The notes: generated by a model not told the origin, from the sequence alone. Positions 1 to 8,188 are shown, counted from the first letter of the stretch. The stretch is DNA of 13,232 nucleotides from GH45 sp046704385 (GCA_046704385.1 JBJKSB010000031.1:1-13232); one strand, 5' to 3'. Made by a program: numbers and translations.

Positions 1-976
1 AAAATTTTATAAATTCTCCTGTAGCCGGGTGAATAAATCCAAGTTCCTTAGCATGTAAAGCCTGTCTTGGCAACAGGTTGAAACAGTTTTGGATAAATTG
101 CTTATACTTAGTAAAAGTTGTTCCTTTTAAAATAATATCACCCCCGTATTCAGCATCGTTAAAAAGGGGATGCCCGATATATTTCATATGCACCCTGATT
201 TGATGGGTCCTTCCTGTTTCGAGCCTGCATTCAACCAGAGTCACATATCCAAATCGTTGCAGTACTTTAAAATGGGTTACGGCATGTTTCCCATAATCAC
301 CATCAGGGAAAACATCCATCACTTTACGGTTTTTTAAACTCCTGCCAATGTTGCCGGTAACTGTACCTTCATCTTCGTTAAAATTACCCCAAACCAAAGC
401 CATATAGCGGCGATGGGTAGTATGTTCGAAAAACTGAAGGGCTATTTTGCTCTTAGCCTCTTCATTTTTTGCAATTACCAAAAGTCCCGAAGTATTTTTA
501 TCGATGCGGTGAACCAGCCCCGGTCTGGCATCATTTCCGTTGAAAATTGGCAGATTGCTGTATCGAAAAGCCAGCGCATTAATCAATGTGCCCGTATAAT
601 GCCCGTAGCTGGGATGTACCACTAAACCCGGAGGTTTATTGATAATCACAAAACTATCGTCCTCGTAAACAATATTGAGTGGGATGTCTTCGGGAATAAT
701 TTCAATTTCACGCGGTGGGTATTCCAACACCACACTCACCTCATCAGCAGGTTTAACTTTATAATTCGATTTTACAGGCTTTTCATTTACCAGGATGGAA
801 TTATTCTCGGCCGCAGCCTGAATTTTAGACCTTGAAGCATTTTCAATGCGGTTTTGAAGAAATTTGTCTACCCTTAATGGCTTTTGCCCGTTATCAGCCT
901 TGAAACGAAAATGCTCAAAAAGCTCACCCTGCTCCTCCAGATCATCATCCTCAACATTTTCGATATCATCGCTCAT
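1..976 (-). CDS. rluD: RluA/RluD-family 23S rRNA pseudouridine synthase (3' end outside window)
   Basis: This gene starts at the ATG at 976-974 and stays open for 325 codons to the left edge, so its last part is missing. The protein begins MSDDIENVEDDD, an acidic leader, followed by an S4 RNA-binding domain at about residues 18-80. The catalytic core follows, with the family signature HRIDKNTSG; Asp159 in it is the expected nucleophile. Later motifs such as GRTHQIRVH and HPLFNDAEYGGD also fit the RluA family. Family members isomerise specific uridines of 23S rRNA to pseudouridine in the cytoplasm; RluD acts on the helix 69 loop. The RluD assignment rests on the S4 domain plus general similarity, so RluC-like specificity cannot be excluded. 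Its start is 6 bp after the stop of the T9SS cargo gene, which indicates cotranscription with that gene and the PASTA gene. Confidence 0.93.
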   Translation of the reverse strand, partial: MSDDIENVEDDDLEEQGELFEHFRFKADNGQKPLRVDKFLQNRIENASRSKIQAAAENNSILVNEKPVKSNYKVKPADEVSVVLEYPPREIEIIPEDIPLNIVYEDDSFVIINKPPGLVVHPSYGHYTGTLINALAFRYSNLPIFNGNDARPGLVHRIDKNTSGLLVIAKNEEAKSKIALQFFEHTTHRRYMALVWGNFNEDEGTVTGNIGRSLKNRKVMDVFPDGDYGKHAVTHFKVLQRFGYVTLVECRLETGRTHQIRVHMKYIGHPLFNDAEYGGDIILKGTTFTKYKQFIQNCFNLLPRQALHAKELGFIHPATGEFIKF

Positions 977-982
977 TGACAA

Positions 983-2860
983 TTATTTTGCTATTATTAG
1001 TTTTCCGGAATTTAGCCAGCCTGAATTTGTCTGAACAGTAACCAGGTAAATTCCGTTTTTAAGGAAACTCAAATCGATGTTATTATTTGAATCTAACATA
1101 CCATCGTAAACCTTTTTCCCGGAATAGTCGAATACATTAATTATAGCATTGTTAAATCCTTCTTCACCTGATATTCGAACTGCTCCTCGCGAAGGATTTG
1201 GTGAAATAGTTAATTTTGCTGATGCCCATTTTTTATCTTTAATCCCGGTACTGTTAGCGTGCTTTGCAAACACCGGCCGCATCATTAAGGAACCATTAAA
1301 ATCTGATGGATACCATTGAGAATTTACATTATAAAAAATCCGACCTGTCCGGTTGGTATTGGCATCATATCCAACATTCATTAATAAATCGGAACTTTGC
1401 TCCCAGCCAATATAAAATGTACCTTCGAGGTAAATTACTGAGTCAAAAGGTATGGTTACAAATTCGTTTAAATGGGAACTAAACTCAGGCTTTTTACCCG
1501 ATTCTTTTAATATAAGGCTTCCGGGTGTTTCGTTGTAATCGTCCCAAACACATAAAGTATATGACTGAACAGCCGACGTTTCTTCTTTAGGACGAACAAA
1601 ATAGATTTGGACAGCCCGGAGAGAATCACCCTGCATTATATCGTACCGATAAGCAACCTTGGCACGTTCGTTATCAACACCGTAAGCTTTTTCGGCAGTA
1701 CCGTCATCATAGGCATAATAGTTTTTATAAATCACTTGCCTGGAGGCAAAATTGTTAGAAGCCTGATCGTTTCCTTTTGTTTTAATCTCACCTGATATTT
1801 CAAAAACAGCACTATCAGCATTATACCACTCAATGGGTGAATTGTTAAAGTTCCATAATAAATCACTCCGGTTCTCATAAGGTAATATATTTTGTTGCCC
1901 TATATAAAAATCATTAATGGTCCCGGTATTTATATCCGTGATATCAAGAATCAGCTGATCCATACTTTTTGAAGCAGAACCATTATTTCTGACACTAAAG
2001 ATTACATTGCTCAGTTTTTTACTAATAGCTGTCTGAAAATGAGACCAGGGCACCGAACTATAATCTTTCAAAAAAAGGGTTGGTGGCTGAACCATTGCCA
2101 AATCATCAAAAACCGTATCAGCATCGGAACGATTTTCATCCAATAACACATAATCTATATTCCAATGGTCACAATTTATTTGCCCTGAAAGGTTATTCTT
2201 ACCCGGAATGCTCACATAATTAATAAACTGCAACTGAAAATCGGAAGCGAAATATTCCGGTTTATCGAGTTTTATCATTACCAGTTTAAATTCAAGGGTA
2301 TCGGGCCGGTTTTTGCCGATTTTCAGGCTATCGGTTTTAAACGAATCAAAATCGGTTCCGTTGGCATACCAAACCTCGTAAACCTGGTTGCCAGCAATAA
2401 AATTCAGGATTAGTGAATCATTAAATTCAGGTGCATTTCCATTGCCCTGTGGCTGGTAGTAAAAACTGAGGTAGGTTGAATTTTTATCTGCCTGGCTTAA
2501 ATCGATAAGCTGTGAAGTAAGCGTATCGGCTGGCGAATCAACATCTGATAACGATGAATAAATAAATCCATTGGCATCCACAGCATCGAAGGTAGCCACG
2601 CCAATTGATGGCGGAAGAATCCCGTAAGTAGCATTTACAAATACATTTTTATTCAGCCACAAATTTTCATCGGGGTATCCTGAAATCTTGCTAAAATCGT
2701 CAAAAAAAGGCAGCGACACTATGGCATGTGCAGCTTTCAAAGAATTATCAGGATTTTTGCCCTCTAATTGTGGATTGTTGTATAGATCGTTCAGTATTTC
2801 CTGCGAATAAAGTGAGCAACTGCCTATAAATAAAACAGAAAGAATTATGAATAACTTCAT
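983..2860 (-). CDS. Secreted protein with type IX secretion (type A) C-terminal sorting domain
   Basis: I place the start at the ATG at 2860-2858 (625 aa). A start 57 bp further upstream is in frame but would put 19 residues before the signal peptide and overlap the PASTA gene. From the chosen start the protein begins MKLFIILSVLFIGSCSLYSQ, a typical signal peptide. A lipobox reading at IGSC is possible, but cleavage after LYSQ fits a T9SS cargo better. The last 76 residues (about 550-625) contain ISPNPSRG, NVFDYSGKKVY and LKNGIYLVTV and end KLIIAK, the pattern of the type A T9SS sorting domain that is removed or anchored at the outer membrane. The middle is beta-rich, with Trp/Asp/Asn-rich segments such as LPFFDDF and CDHWNIDYVLL, but I recognise no catalytic motif, so its surface function is unknown. 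It starts 1 bp after the PASTA stop, suggesting translational coupling. Confidence 0.9.
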   Translation of the reverse strand: MKLFIILSVLFIGSCSLYSQEILNDLYNNPQLEGKNPDNSLKAAHAIVSLPFFDDFSKISGYPDENLWLNKNVFVNATYGILPPSIGVATFDAVDANGFIYSSLSDVDSPADTLTSQLIDLSQADKNSTYLSFYYQPQGNGNAPEFNDSLILNFIAGNQVYEVWYANGTDFDSFKTDSLKIGKNRPDTLEFKLVMIKLDKPEYFASDFQLQFINYVSIPGKNNLSGQINCDHWNIDYVLLDENRSDADTVFDDLAMVQPPTLFLKDYSSVPWSHFQTAISKKLSNVIFSVRNNGSASKSMDQLILDITDINTGTINDFYIGQQNILPYENRSDLLWNFNNSPIEWYNADSAVFEISGEIKTKGNDQASNNFASRQVIYKNYYAYDDGTAEKAYGVDNERAKVAYRYDIMQGDSLRAVQIYFVRPKEETSAVQSYTLCVWDDYNETPGSLILKESGKKPEFSSHLNEFVTIPFDSVIYLEGTFYIGWEQSSDLLMNVGYDANTNRTGRIFYNVNSQWYPSDFNGSLMMRPVFAKHANSTGIKDKKWASAKLTISPNPSRGAVRISGEEGFNNAIINVFDYSGKKVYDGMLDSNNNIDLSFLKNGIYLVTVQTNSGWLNSGKLIIAK

Positions 2861-2861
2861 T

Positions 2862-3680
2862 TTAATTGGTTGAGTCTTTAACAGCTGTATTTTCAATTGC
2901 CAATTTCCGGGGATCAAGTGTTAACCAGATATTGATTTTCCCTCCCATAACACTACGGCTATTCTCATAATATGCAGGTTTTTGCATCCAGACAATTGCA
3001 TTCAGTGTGTCAATATATGTATGAACCGTGGAGTCAAAATTCGCTTCTCCAACGTTAAAATATGCATCATTAATTTCACTAATTGCTTTAGCATAAGTAA
3101 GGTTATTTAAGTCGGGTATCGGAAGGGTACTTTTTGATAACCCGTTCCCCAATACCAAATCAATATGTTGTCCTTTTTCAATCATGGTTCCGGGAGCAAT
3201 TACCTTGCCCATATAAATCTGCCTTAATACATTATTTTTTGCGAAATCAGGTTCATAAATCAACCGACCAACTTTTAATCCTCTGCTTTCAAGGGTATTT
3301 TTAGCCTGCCGAAACGAAACCCCGGCCACATTGGGCATTTCTACTTTTGCCTGATTAAACGCATTAATTGTTATAAATATTGTCCGGTTTTTCTTAACAT
3401 TTAATCCTGGCTTTGGATACTGATCAATTATGCTTCCCTTTTGCAAATAAGGCACATAGGTTGAATCAATAATTACAATATTTAAATCACGTGATTTTGC
3501 AATCTCATCAACCCTGTCAATTGTAAGGCCTTTAAAATCTGGCACAGGAAACGATTTTCCATGGTGTGTATATATTCGCAATCCTAAAAACACCAACAAA
3601 AAAAACACAAAATAGATTATCACTCCGTAAAAAATAATTTTCCAGAATTCTTTTTTTGAAAGCAGATTAATTAGGCCCAT
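2862..3680 (-). CDS. Membrane-anchored protein with three PASTA repeats
   Basis: The protein has 272 aa: a short cytoplasmic N-terminus, one transmembrane helix at about residues 14-36, then three consecutive PASTA-type units at about 42-107, 111-179 and 185-256. Each unit opens with a P-x-hydrophobic-x-G/N-hydrophobic strand (VPDFKGLT, MPNVAGVS, IPDLNNLT) and has a helix followed by a Q/M-x-P/A turn (IDQYPKPG, GKVIAPGT). PASTA domains elsewhere bind muropeptides or beta-lactams, or serve as spacers on Ser/Thr kinases and PBPs. No kinase or transpeptidase domain is present here, so this is a stand-alone, presumably periplasmic PASTA protein. From general knowledge, such genes often lie next to an RluA synthase and D-Ala-D-Ala ligase in Bacteroidota; the synthase is present here, and a ligase could lie beyond the left edge (not visible). 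It is first in its operon, with a promoter just upstream. Confidence 0.93.
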   Translation of the reverse strand: MGLINLLSKKEFWKIIFYGVIIYFVFFLLVFLGLRIYTHHGKSFPVPDFKGLTIDRVDEIAKSRDLNIVIIDSTYVPYLQKGSIIDQYPKPGLNVKKNRTIFITINAFNQAKVEMPNVAGVSFRQAKNTLESRGLKVGRLIYEPDFAKNNVLRQIYMGKVIAPGTMIEKGQHIDLVLGNGLSKSTLPIPDLNNLTYAKAISEINDAYFNVGEANFDSTVHTYIDTLNAIVWMQKPAYYENSRSVMGGKINIWLTLDPRKLAIENTAVKDSTN

Positions 3681-3726
3681 AATTCAATTTTTTAATAATA
3701 TTTTGAATTTACTGTTAGGATTCTGA

Positions 3727-3734
3727 CAAAAATA
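3727..3734 (-). promoter_or_regulatory. Candidate Bacteroidota -7 element for the PASTA-T9SS-rluD operon
   Basis: On the minus strand this reads TATTTTTG, an exact match to the Bacteroidota -7 consensus TAnnTTTG, 46 bp before the PASTA start codon. No good TTTG element is seen about 19 bp upstream, so it is only half a consensus promoter. It lies downstream of the rpmH terminator, which is where an operon promoter is needed. Confidence 0.5.
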
Positions 3735-3791
3735 GAATTATAGTTTGAATTATCCACATAATGAAAAAAAAACCAGATAAGGCTAAGTCAG

Positions 3792-3824
3792 AAAAAAAAA
3801 GAGCAAAGGTAAAACCGATGCTCT
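3792..3824 (-). terminator. Intrinsic terminator of rpmH
   Basis: On the minus strand, 27 bp past the rpmH stop, the RNA would form the stem AGAGCA/TGCTCT with an inner GG/CC pair around a short loop, followed directly by nine T residues. It separates rpmH from the PASTA operon. Confidence 0.75.
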
Positions 3825-3850
3825 CTTATATAATAAACTATATATATTTC

Positions 3851-4009
3851 TTACATTTTATGACGTCTTTCGTCAGAAACAGTTAATTTTTTCCTTCCTT
3901 TAGCCCTTCTTCTTGCCAATACTTTTCTGCCAGCTTTTGTGGCCATTCTCTCACGAAAGCCGTGCTTATTCCTTCTTTTTCTTTGTGAAGGTTGAAACGT
4001 TCTTTTCAT
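3851..4009 (-). CDS. rpmH: 50S ribosomal protein L34
   Basis: This small gene encodes 52 aa. It starts MKRTFQPSQRKRRNKHGFRE and continues with RMATKAGRKVLARRRAKGRK, the near-invariant L34 sequence: very basic and rich in Arg/Lys. L34 is a component of the large ribosomal subunit that binds 23S rRNA. The C-terminal extension LTVSDERRHKM is slightly longer than the 44-47 residues common elsewhere, which is usual in Bacteroidota. The gene is monocistronic: a near-ideal promoter lies about 70-100 bp upstream and an intrinsic terminator immediately downstream. The rnpA gene that follows rpmH in many bacteria is not next to it here; the next gene is the PASTA protein. The start is fixed by the conserved MKRT N-terminus. 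Confidence 0.98.
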   Translation of the reverse strand: MKRTFQPSQRKRRNKHGFRERMATKAGRKVLARRRAKGRKKLTVSDERRHKM

Positions 4010-4077
4010 TGCTCTAATTTTTTCTTGTTATGCTGTAACTATCAATTTCTTAGTATCCAAAATACAAATTCGGAGTG

Positions 4078-4108
4078 CAAAAATAGGTTTTTTTTTATTA
4101 GTAACAAA
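4078..4108 (-). promoter_or_regulatory. rpmH promoter, full Bacteroidota consensus
   Basis: On the minus strand the sequence is TTTG (4108-4105), a 19-bp spacer rich in A, then TATTTTTG (4085-4078). This matches both the -33 TTTG and -7 TAnnTTTG elements of the Bacteroidota primary sigma factor at the standard spacing. It predicts a leader of about 60 nt before the rpmH start. The promoter lies between the stop of the upstream gene at 4125 and rpmH. Confidence 0.8.
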
Positions 4109-4124
4109 CCTTCGGCTAAAATAT

Positions 4125-5225
4125 TTATTTTAATTTATCGGAACCCGATAAAATTCCTGTCTTAAAACTTCCCTGGTATACATCCGACAATTCCAATTGA
4201 AAATAATTTAATAATTCACTTTCAACTAAAGCTATTCTCATCTGCATGGATGAAAGGTCTGAAAGAACGGTTATTAAAGGTAAATTGTAGAAATGTTGAC
4301 GCTCCCAGGTTCTGTTAAAGCGTCGCTCACCAAGATTATAAGAAACCGTATTTAATGCTGTTGAGATATAATTAATAAGCAATGTGTCAGTTTTGGGTAT
4401 TAATGATAAAATCTGTTGTTTATAGTTTATCAGCTGGTTTTTAAGTTTAGATGCCCGGGTTCCGTTTTTTTTGAGCATAAAGCGCGAAACCGTATTTATT
4501 TCAACATTTGATTGTACCGGTACCAGGTTTTCCAGCGCTTTTCGCTCCATAATTTTATATTCATCACCTTCTACTTTTTTTATCAATTCTATTTTCAGGT
4601 TCTCAATATAATTAATCATTCCTGTTGTATTTTCCTTTAGGCTATGGATGGAAATAACTGTAAGGCTATCAAAATTTGAGGTAGAATCGCTGAGTTGTCC
4701 TATATGCTCATAAATCTCGTTGTTTTTGGCCCTTAGTGACTCAAGCATTTCAATCGATTCTGTATTACGAATGGTAAATGCTCTCATTACATGCCGGTGA
4801 ACCATCCCAATTAAGAGGCTGCCCACAATAAAAACACCAAAAATAAGCACCGGAAACCAGGAGTCAATATGTGTTTCATAAAACCTGCGCGATAAAATTA
4901 TTAAGGTTAAAATAGCCAAAATTAATATCCCTGCGCCAACATAAATTAATATAATACCTCCCCCCCAATTGACAACAAAAAATGAAACTCCGGTTAAAAA
5001 AGTAATAAATCCCAGTACCGCAAAAATTAATACCAAACCAATTTTGTTTTCCTGATTTTCTTTAAAAAGGACAAGAAACAAGGGTATCAGGTATCCCAAA
5101 TTGAATGAAAAAAAACCGGTAAGGTAAAGAACTTTGCCGGCATTAAGATTGTGGTTAAGGAAAATAGCGCCCAATAATAATACAAATGATGCTAAATAAC
5201 CCCAAATTAAAACACCTTTCCTCAT
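4125..5225 (-). CDS. Polytopic membrane protein: two GldL-like hairpins fused to a GldM N-terminal-like domain
   Basis: The protein has 366 aa. Five transmembrane helices lie at about 4-23, 30-54, 61-83, 89-111 and 122-141, and a mostly helical soluble domain at 148-345. Helices 1-2 and 3-4 are internal repeats 60 residues apart: Gly19/Gly79, Phe22/Phe82 and Gly37/Gly97 coincide. GVSFFVVNWGGG in the second hairpin resembles the GldL hairpin signature GAxFKIxHWPGA. Helix 5 followed by HVMRAFTIRNTESIE, and later FYNLPLITVLSDLSSMQ with ESELLNY, resembles the GldM transmembrane helix and its first periplasmic domain. Charge distribution (RR at 113-114 inside) places the C-terminal domain in the periplasm, as in GldM. 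GldM domains D2-D4 are absent. GldL and GldM form the proton-driven motor of T9SS and gliding; this protein's function is unknown. Family comparisons are from memory. It diverges from the M16 gene, and a decayed paralogue lies at 8219-8317. Confidence 0.75.
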   Translation of the reverse strand: MRKGVLIWGYLASFVLLLGAIFLNHNLNAGKVLYLTGFFSFNLGYLIPLFLVLFKENQENKIGLVLIFAVLGFITFLTGVSFFVVNWGGGIILIYVGAGILILAILTLIILSRRFYETHIDSWFPVLIFGVFIVGSLLIGMVHRHVMRAFTIRNTESIEMLESLRAKNNEIYEHIGQLSDSTSNFDSLTVISIHSLKENTTGMINYIENLKIELIKKVEGDEYKIMERKALENLVPVQSNVEINTVSRFMLKKNGTRASKLKNQLINYKQQILSLIPKTDTLLINYISTALNTVSYNLGERRFNRTWERQHFYNLPLITVLSDLSSMQMRIALVESELLNYFQLELSDVYQGSFKTGILSGSDKLK

Positions 5226-5329
5226 AACTATCTATTTAACTATAAATGTACATTATTTTTATAACTCAAAAGTTGTATATTAGCTTAAATTACTCATTCA
5301 ACCAATCATAACCTTAAATTAAACTTATC
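5226..5329. promoter_or_regulatory. Divergent intergenic region between GldL/M-like gene and M16 peptidase gene
   Basis: This 104-bp AT-rich spacer separates two genes read outward, so it must hold both promoters. For the minus-strand gene, TACATTTA (5250-5243) is one mismatch from TAnnTTTG, with TTTG at 5270-5267, a spacing of 16 bp that is shorter than the usual 19. I see no clear consensus promoter for the plus-strand gene; a TTG at 5273-5275 followed by AT-rich sequence is only suggestive. Confidence 0.4.
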
Positions 5330-8170
5330 ATGAGAAAGAACCTATTTCATTTGATACAAATTGGTATCATCGCTTCAATTTTCGCCATCATCACATCTTT
5401 TTCAGGTGATGATCCGTTACCAATAGATCCTAAAGTAAAAATCGGAAAGCTTGATAATGGATTAACTTACTATATCATACAAAATAAGAAACCCGAAAAA
5501 AGGGTTTATTTAAGGTTGGCAGTATCAGCCGGTTCGGTTCAGGAGGATGATGATCAGCTTGGTATGGCTCATTTTGTTGAACATATGTGTTTTAACGGCA
5601 CTGCGAATTTTCCAAAAAACGACCTGATCCATTATTTACAATCGGTAGGTGTTAACTTTGGACCCGAAATAAATGGTTATACCTCGTTTAATGAAACGGT
5701 ATATATACTAACCTTACCCAGCGATTCGACAAGTATTGTAGACAATGGATTCAAAATTATGGCTGATTGGGCGCATGCTGTGACCTTTGATACTACCGAA
5801 ATAAGAAAAGAACGTGGTGTAATATTAGAAGAATGGAGAAGAGGATTAGGTTCGGGACAACGAATGCGTGACAAATATTTGCCTGTTCTACTTAATGGTT
5901 CAAAATATGCCGAAAGATTACCGATTGGAACCAGGGAATCTATTGAAAATTCTACTCCTGAATCAATAGTCAGGTTCTACAATGACTGGTATAAACCTGA
6001 ATTAATGGCTTTTGTTGTTGTAGGTGATATTGATCCTGATAGCATTGAAACCAAAATTAAAAATGAATTTGGCCCGATACCAAAAACTGATCATCTGAGG
6101 AAAAAGGAAGAATATAAGGTGCCTGACAATAATGATCCTTTGATAAGCATTGTTTCAGATAAGGAAAATTCGAGAGTAAGCATGACAATTGCCTATAAAA
6201 AAGAGGCTAAGCCCTTTAGAACATTTGATGATTACGAAAATAATATTTCGAAAAACATTTTTTGTTCGATGTTAAACCAGCGCTTGTATGAAATTTCACG
6301 CAAGGCTGATCCTCCATTCATCTCTGCAGGTGTTTCGTACGGAAATCTTTGGGTTAAAACCTGTGAGGGATTCAATATATCGCTGTCCGTTGCTGAAAAT
6401 GAAATTAAAAAAGGACTTATAGCAGTGCTGACGGAAATAGAAAGGGTGAAAAGATATGGTTTCACCCAAGCGGAACTTGAACGTATAAAAAAGAACATCC
6501 GGTCAAATGTTGAAAACTCATACAAAGAAAGGGACAAGATCTATTCAGGAAATATGGTCAATAAATGTGTGTCAAATTTTCTTAATGATTATCCAATACT
6601 CGGAATAGAGTTTCAATATGATTTTATAAAAAATAATATTGATGGGTTTAAACTGGATGAGATCAATAAACTGACAAAACAGTTCATTACCGATAGTAAC
6701 CAGATAATTATATATCAAGGTATTGATAAAGAAGGCTTAATTCAACCAACAGAAAAAGAATTAATGGACATTATTGCTTCAGTATCGAATCTTGAAATTG
6801 AACCATATAAGGAAAAAGAATTGCCTGACAACCTGATGAAAAATCCTCCGGAACCTGGCAAAATAATAGCCGAAAAGAAAGTTGGCACAAAAGATATTAC
6901 CGAATTAAAACTATCAAACGGGATAACCGTTGTTTTAAAACCAACTGATTTTCAGAACAATCAGATTATAATGAAAGGATTTTCCAAAAAAGGCTGTTCT
7001 GTTTTTCCTGAAGGTTACAAATTGTCGTATTGGTTTGCTACCCCGGTTGTTTCGCAAAGTGGAGCCGGCGATTTTTCAAGAGTTGATATGAATAAAATAC
7101 TTACAGGGAAAAGGGTAAGCTTTAGCCCGGGTATTAGCGAAAACTCAAGTCAATTAAGCGGATCATCATCGGTTGCCGATATTGAAACGATGCTCCAGCT
7201 TTGCTATCTGTATTTTACGCAACCCCGTTTTGATGAAGATATCTATACTTCTATTGTGTCGAAGAACAAAGCTGCTTTTAAAAATAGTTTGTCAAACCCG
7301 TTAAACTATTATTCAAATCAAATTCAATACATACTATACAACAACAATCCTTTAATATCGGGTACCTACCCCACAGAAAAAGACTGGAACGATTTAAACC
7401 TTGAAAAGATCAAAGAAGTTTACAGAAATAGTTTTTCAAATGCTGCCGATTTTACCTTCGCCTTTATAGGATCGTTTAATATTGAAGAAATTAAACCTTT
7501 AATAGAAACCTATTTGGGAAGGTTACCTGTAACAGGTGCTGCTGCCGGTTACTATGATAATGGCTTAAGACCCGAACAAGGGCCAATTGATACAGTTATT
7601 TATAAAGGTTCCGATCCAAAATCGTTTGTGACTCTGAAGTTTAATGGCCCGGCAGAATGGAATAAAGTCAACTCACATGTTTTTTGGAGTTTGGGCAATA
7701 TTTTGAACAAAATCTATATTGATAAACTGCGCGAAGAGATGAGCGGAGTTTATAGTATTGGTGTTAATTCTTACCTTGAACCCATGCCATATCACCATTA
7801 TTCTTTGACCATCCAAATTCCGTGTTCGCCTGAAAATGCCGATAAATTAACCAATGCTGCCCTTGACGAAATTAAAAGGATTATAACTGAAGGGCCTACT
7901 GAAGAAGAAGTCAATAATGAAAAAGAATCGCAACGAAGAAGTGAAGAAAAAAATAATGAAGAAAACAATTCATGGATGTTTAGGATTGAGCGTGTTTATA
8001 CTGTTGAAAATGATGATTTAGGAAGAATTGAAAATCCTTTTGAATTGTGCGAAATGCTAACACCTGAGCTTATTAAAGAAGTTGCAAGTAAATATTTGGA
8101 TCCATCAAAATATGTTAGAATAACCCTGATGCCAGAATTAAAAAGCGAGCAAAAAAACACCCCTGATTAA
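5330..8170 (+). CDS. M16 family zinc metallopeptidase (PqqL-like, two-domain)
   Basis: This is a full-length 946-aa M16 protease. A hydrophobic N-terminal segment (about residues 7-25) acts as an export signal, with no Cys lipobox. The mature part opens with LPIDPKVKIGKLDNGLTYYI, the usual beginning of the periplasmic PqqL-like group. The inverted zinc motif HFVEH is at residues 81-85 (His81, His85, catalytic Glu84), and the third ligand is expected at Glu161 in KERGVILEEW, 76 residues after His85, the standard distance. The second M16 half (about 520-870) has no HxxEH, as expected of the inactive partner half, but carries LREEMSGVYS with Arg801 and Tyr808, which commonly contribute to substrate binding. 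The two halves should form a clamshell that degrades peptides in the periplasm. The gene is probably monocistronic, with a strong terminator 19 bp after the stop. Confidence 0.93.
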   Translation: MRKNLFHLIQIGIIASIFAIITSFSGDDPLPIDPKVKIGKLDNGLTYYIIQNKKPEKRVYLRLAVSAGSVQEDDDQLGMAHFVEHMCFNGTANFPKNDLIHYLQSVGVNFGPEINGYTSFNETVYILTLPSDSTSIVDNGFKIMADWAHAVTFDTTEIRKERGVILEEWRRGLGSGQRMRDKYLPVLLNGSKYAERLPIGTRESIENSTPESIVRFYNDWYKPELMAFVVVGDIDPDSIETKIKNEFGPIPKTDHLRKKEEYKVPDNNDPLISIVSDKENSRVSMTIAYKKEAKPFRTFDDYENNISKNIFCSMLNQRLYEISRKADPPFISAGVSYGNLWVKTCEGFNISLSVAENEIKKGLIAVLTEIERVKRYGFTQAELERIKKNIRSNVENSYKERDKIYSGNMVNKCVSNFLNDYPILGIEFQYDFIKNNIDGFKLDEINKLTKQFITDSNQIIIYQGIDKEGLIQPTEKELMDIIASVSNLEIEPYKEKELPDNLMKNPPEPGKIIAEKKVGTKDITELKLSNGITVVLKPTDFQNNQIIMKGFSKKGCSVFPEGYKLSYWFATPVVSQSGAGDFSRVDMNKILTGKRVSFSPGISENSSQLSGSSSVADIETMLQLCYLYFTQPRFDEDIYTSIVSKNKAAFKNSLSNPLNYYSNQIQYILYNNNPLISGTYPTEKDWNDLNLEKIKEVYRNSFSNAADFTFAFIGSFNIEEIKPLIETYLGRLPVTGAAAGYYDNGLRPEQGPIDTVIYKGSDPKSFVTLKFNGPAEWNKVNSHVFWSLGNILNKIYIDKLREEMSGVYSIGVNSYLEPMPYHHYSLTIQIPCSPENADKLTNAALDEIKRIITEGPTEEEVNNEKESQRRSEEKNNEENNSWMFRIERVYTVENDDLGRIENPFELCEMLTPELIKEVASKYLDPSKYVRITLMPELKSEQKNTPD

Positions 8171-8188
8171 TACAAACATTTAGATTTT

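Noticed and set aside
413..625. Plus-strand open frame of 70 codons
   Set aside because: It lies antisense within the rluD coding region, over the conserved HRIDKNTSG segment, and has no recognisable protein features.
2861..2917. Longer N-terminus for the T9SS cargo (start at 2917)
   Set aside because: It adds 19 residues before a textbook signal peptide and overlaps the PASTA gene; the ATG at 2860 is the better start.
4100..4124. Possible terminator after the GldL/M-like gene
   Set aside because: The AGCC/GGTT stem has only four pairs and the following A-rich tract is the spacer of the rpmH promoter on that strand.
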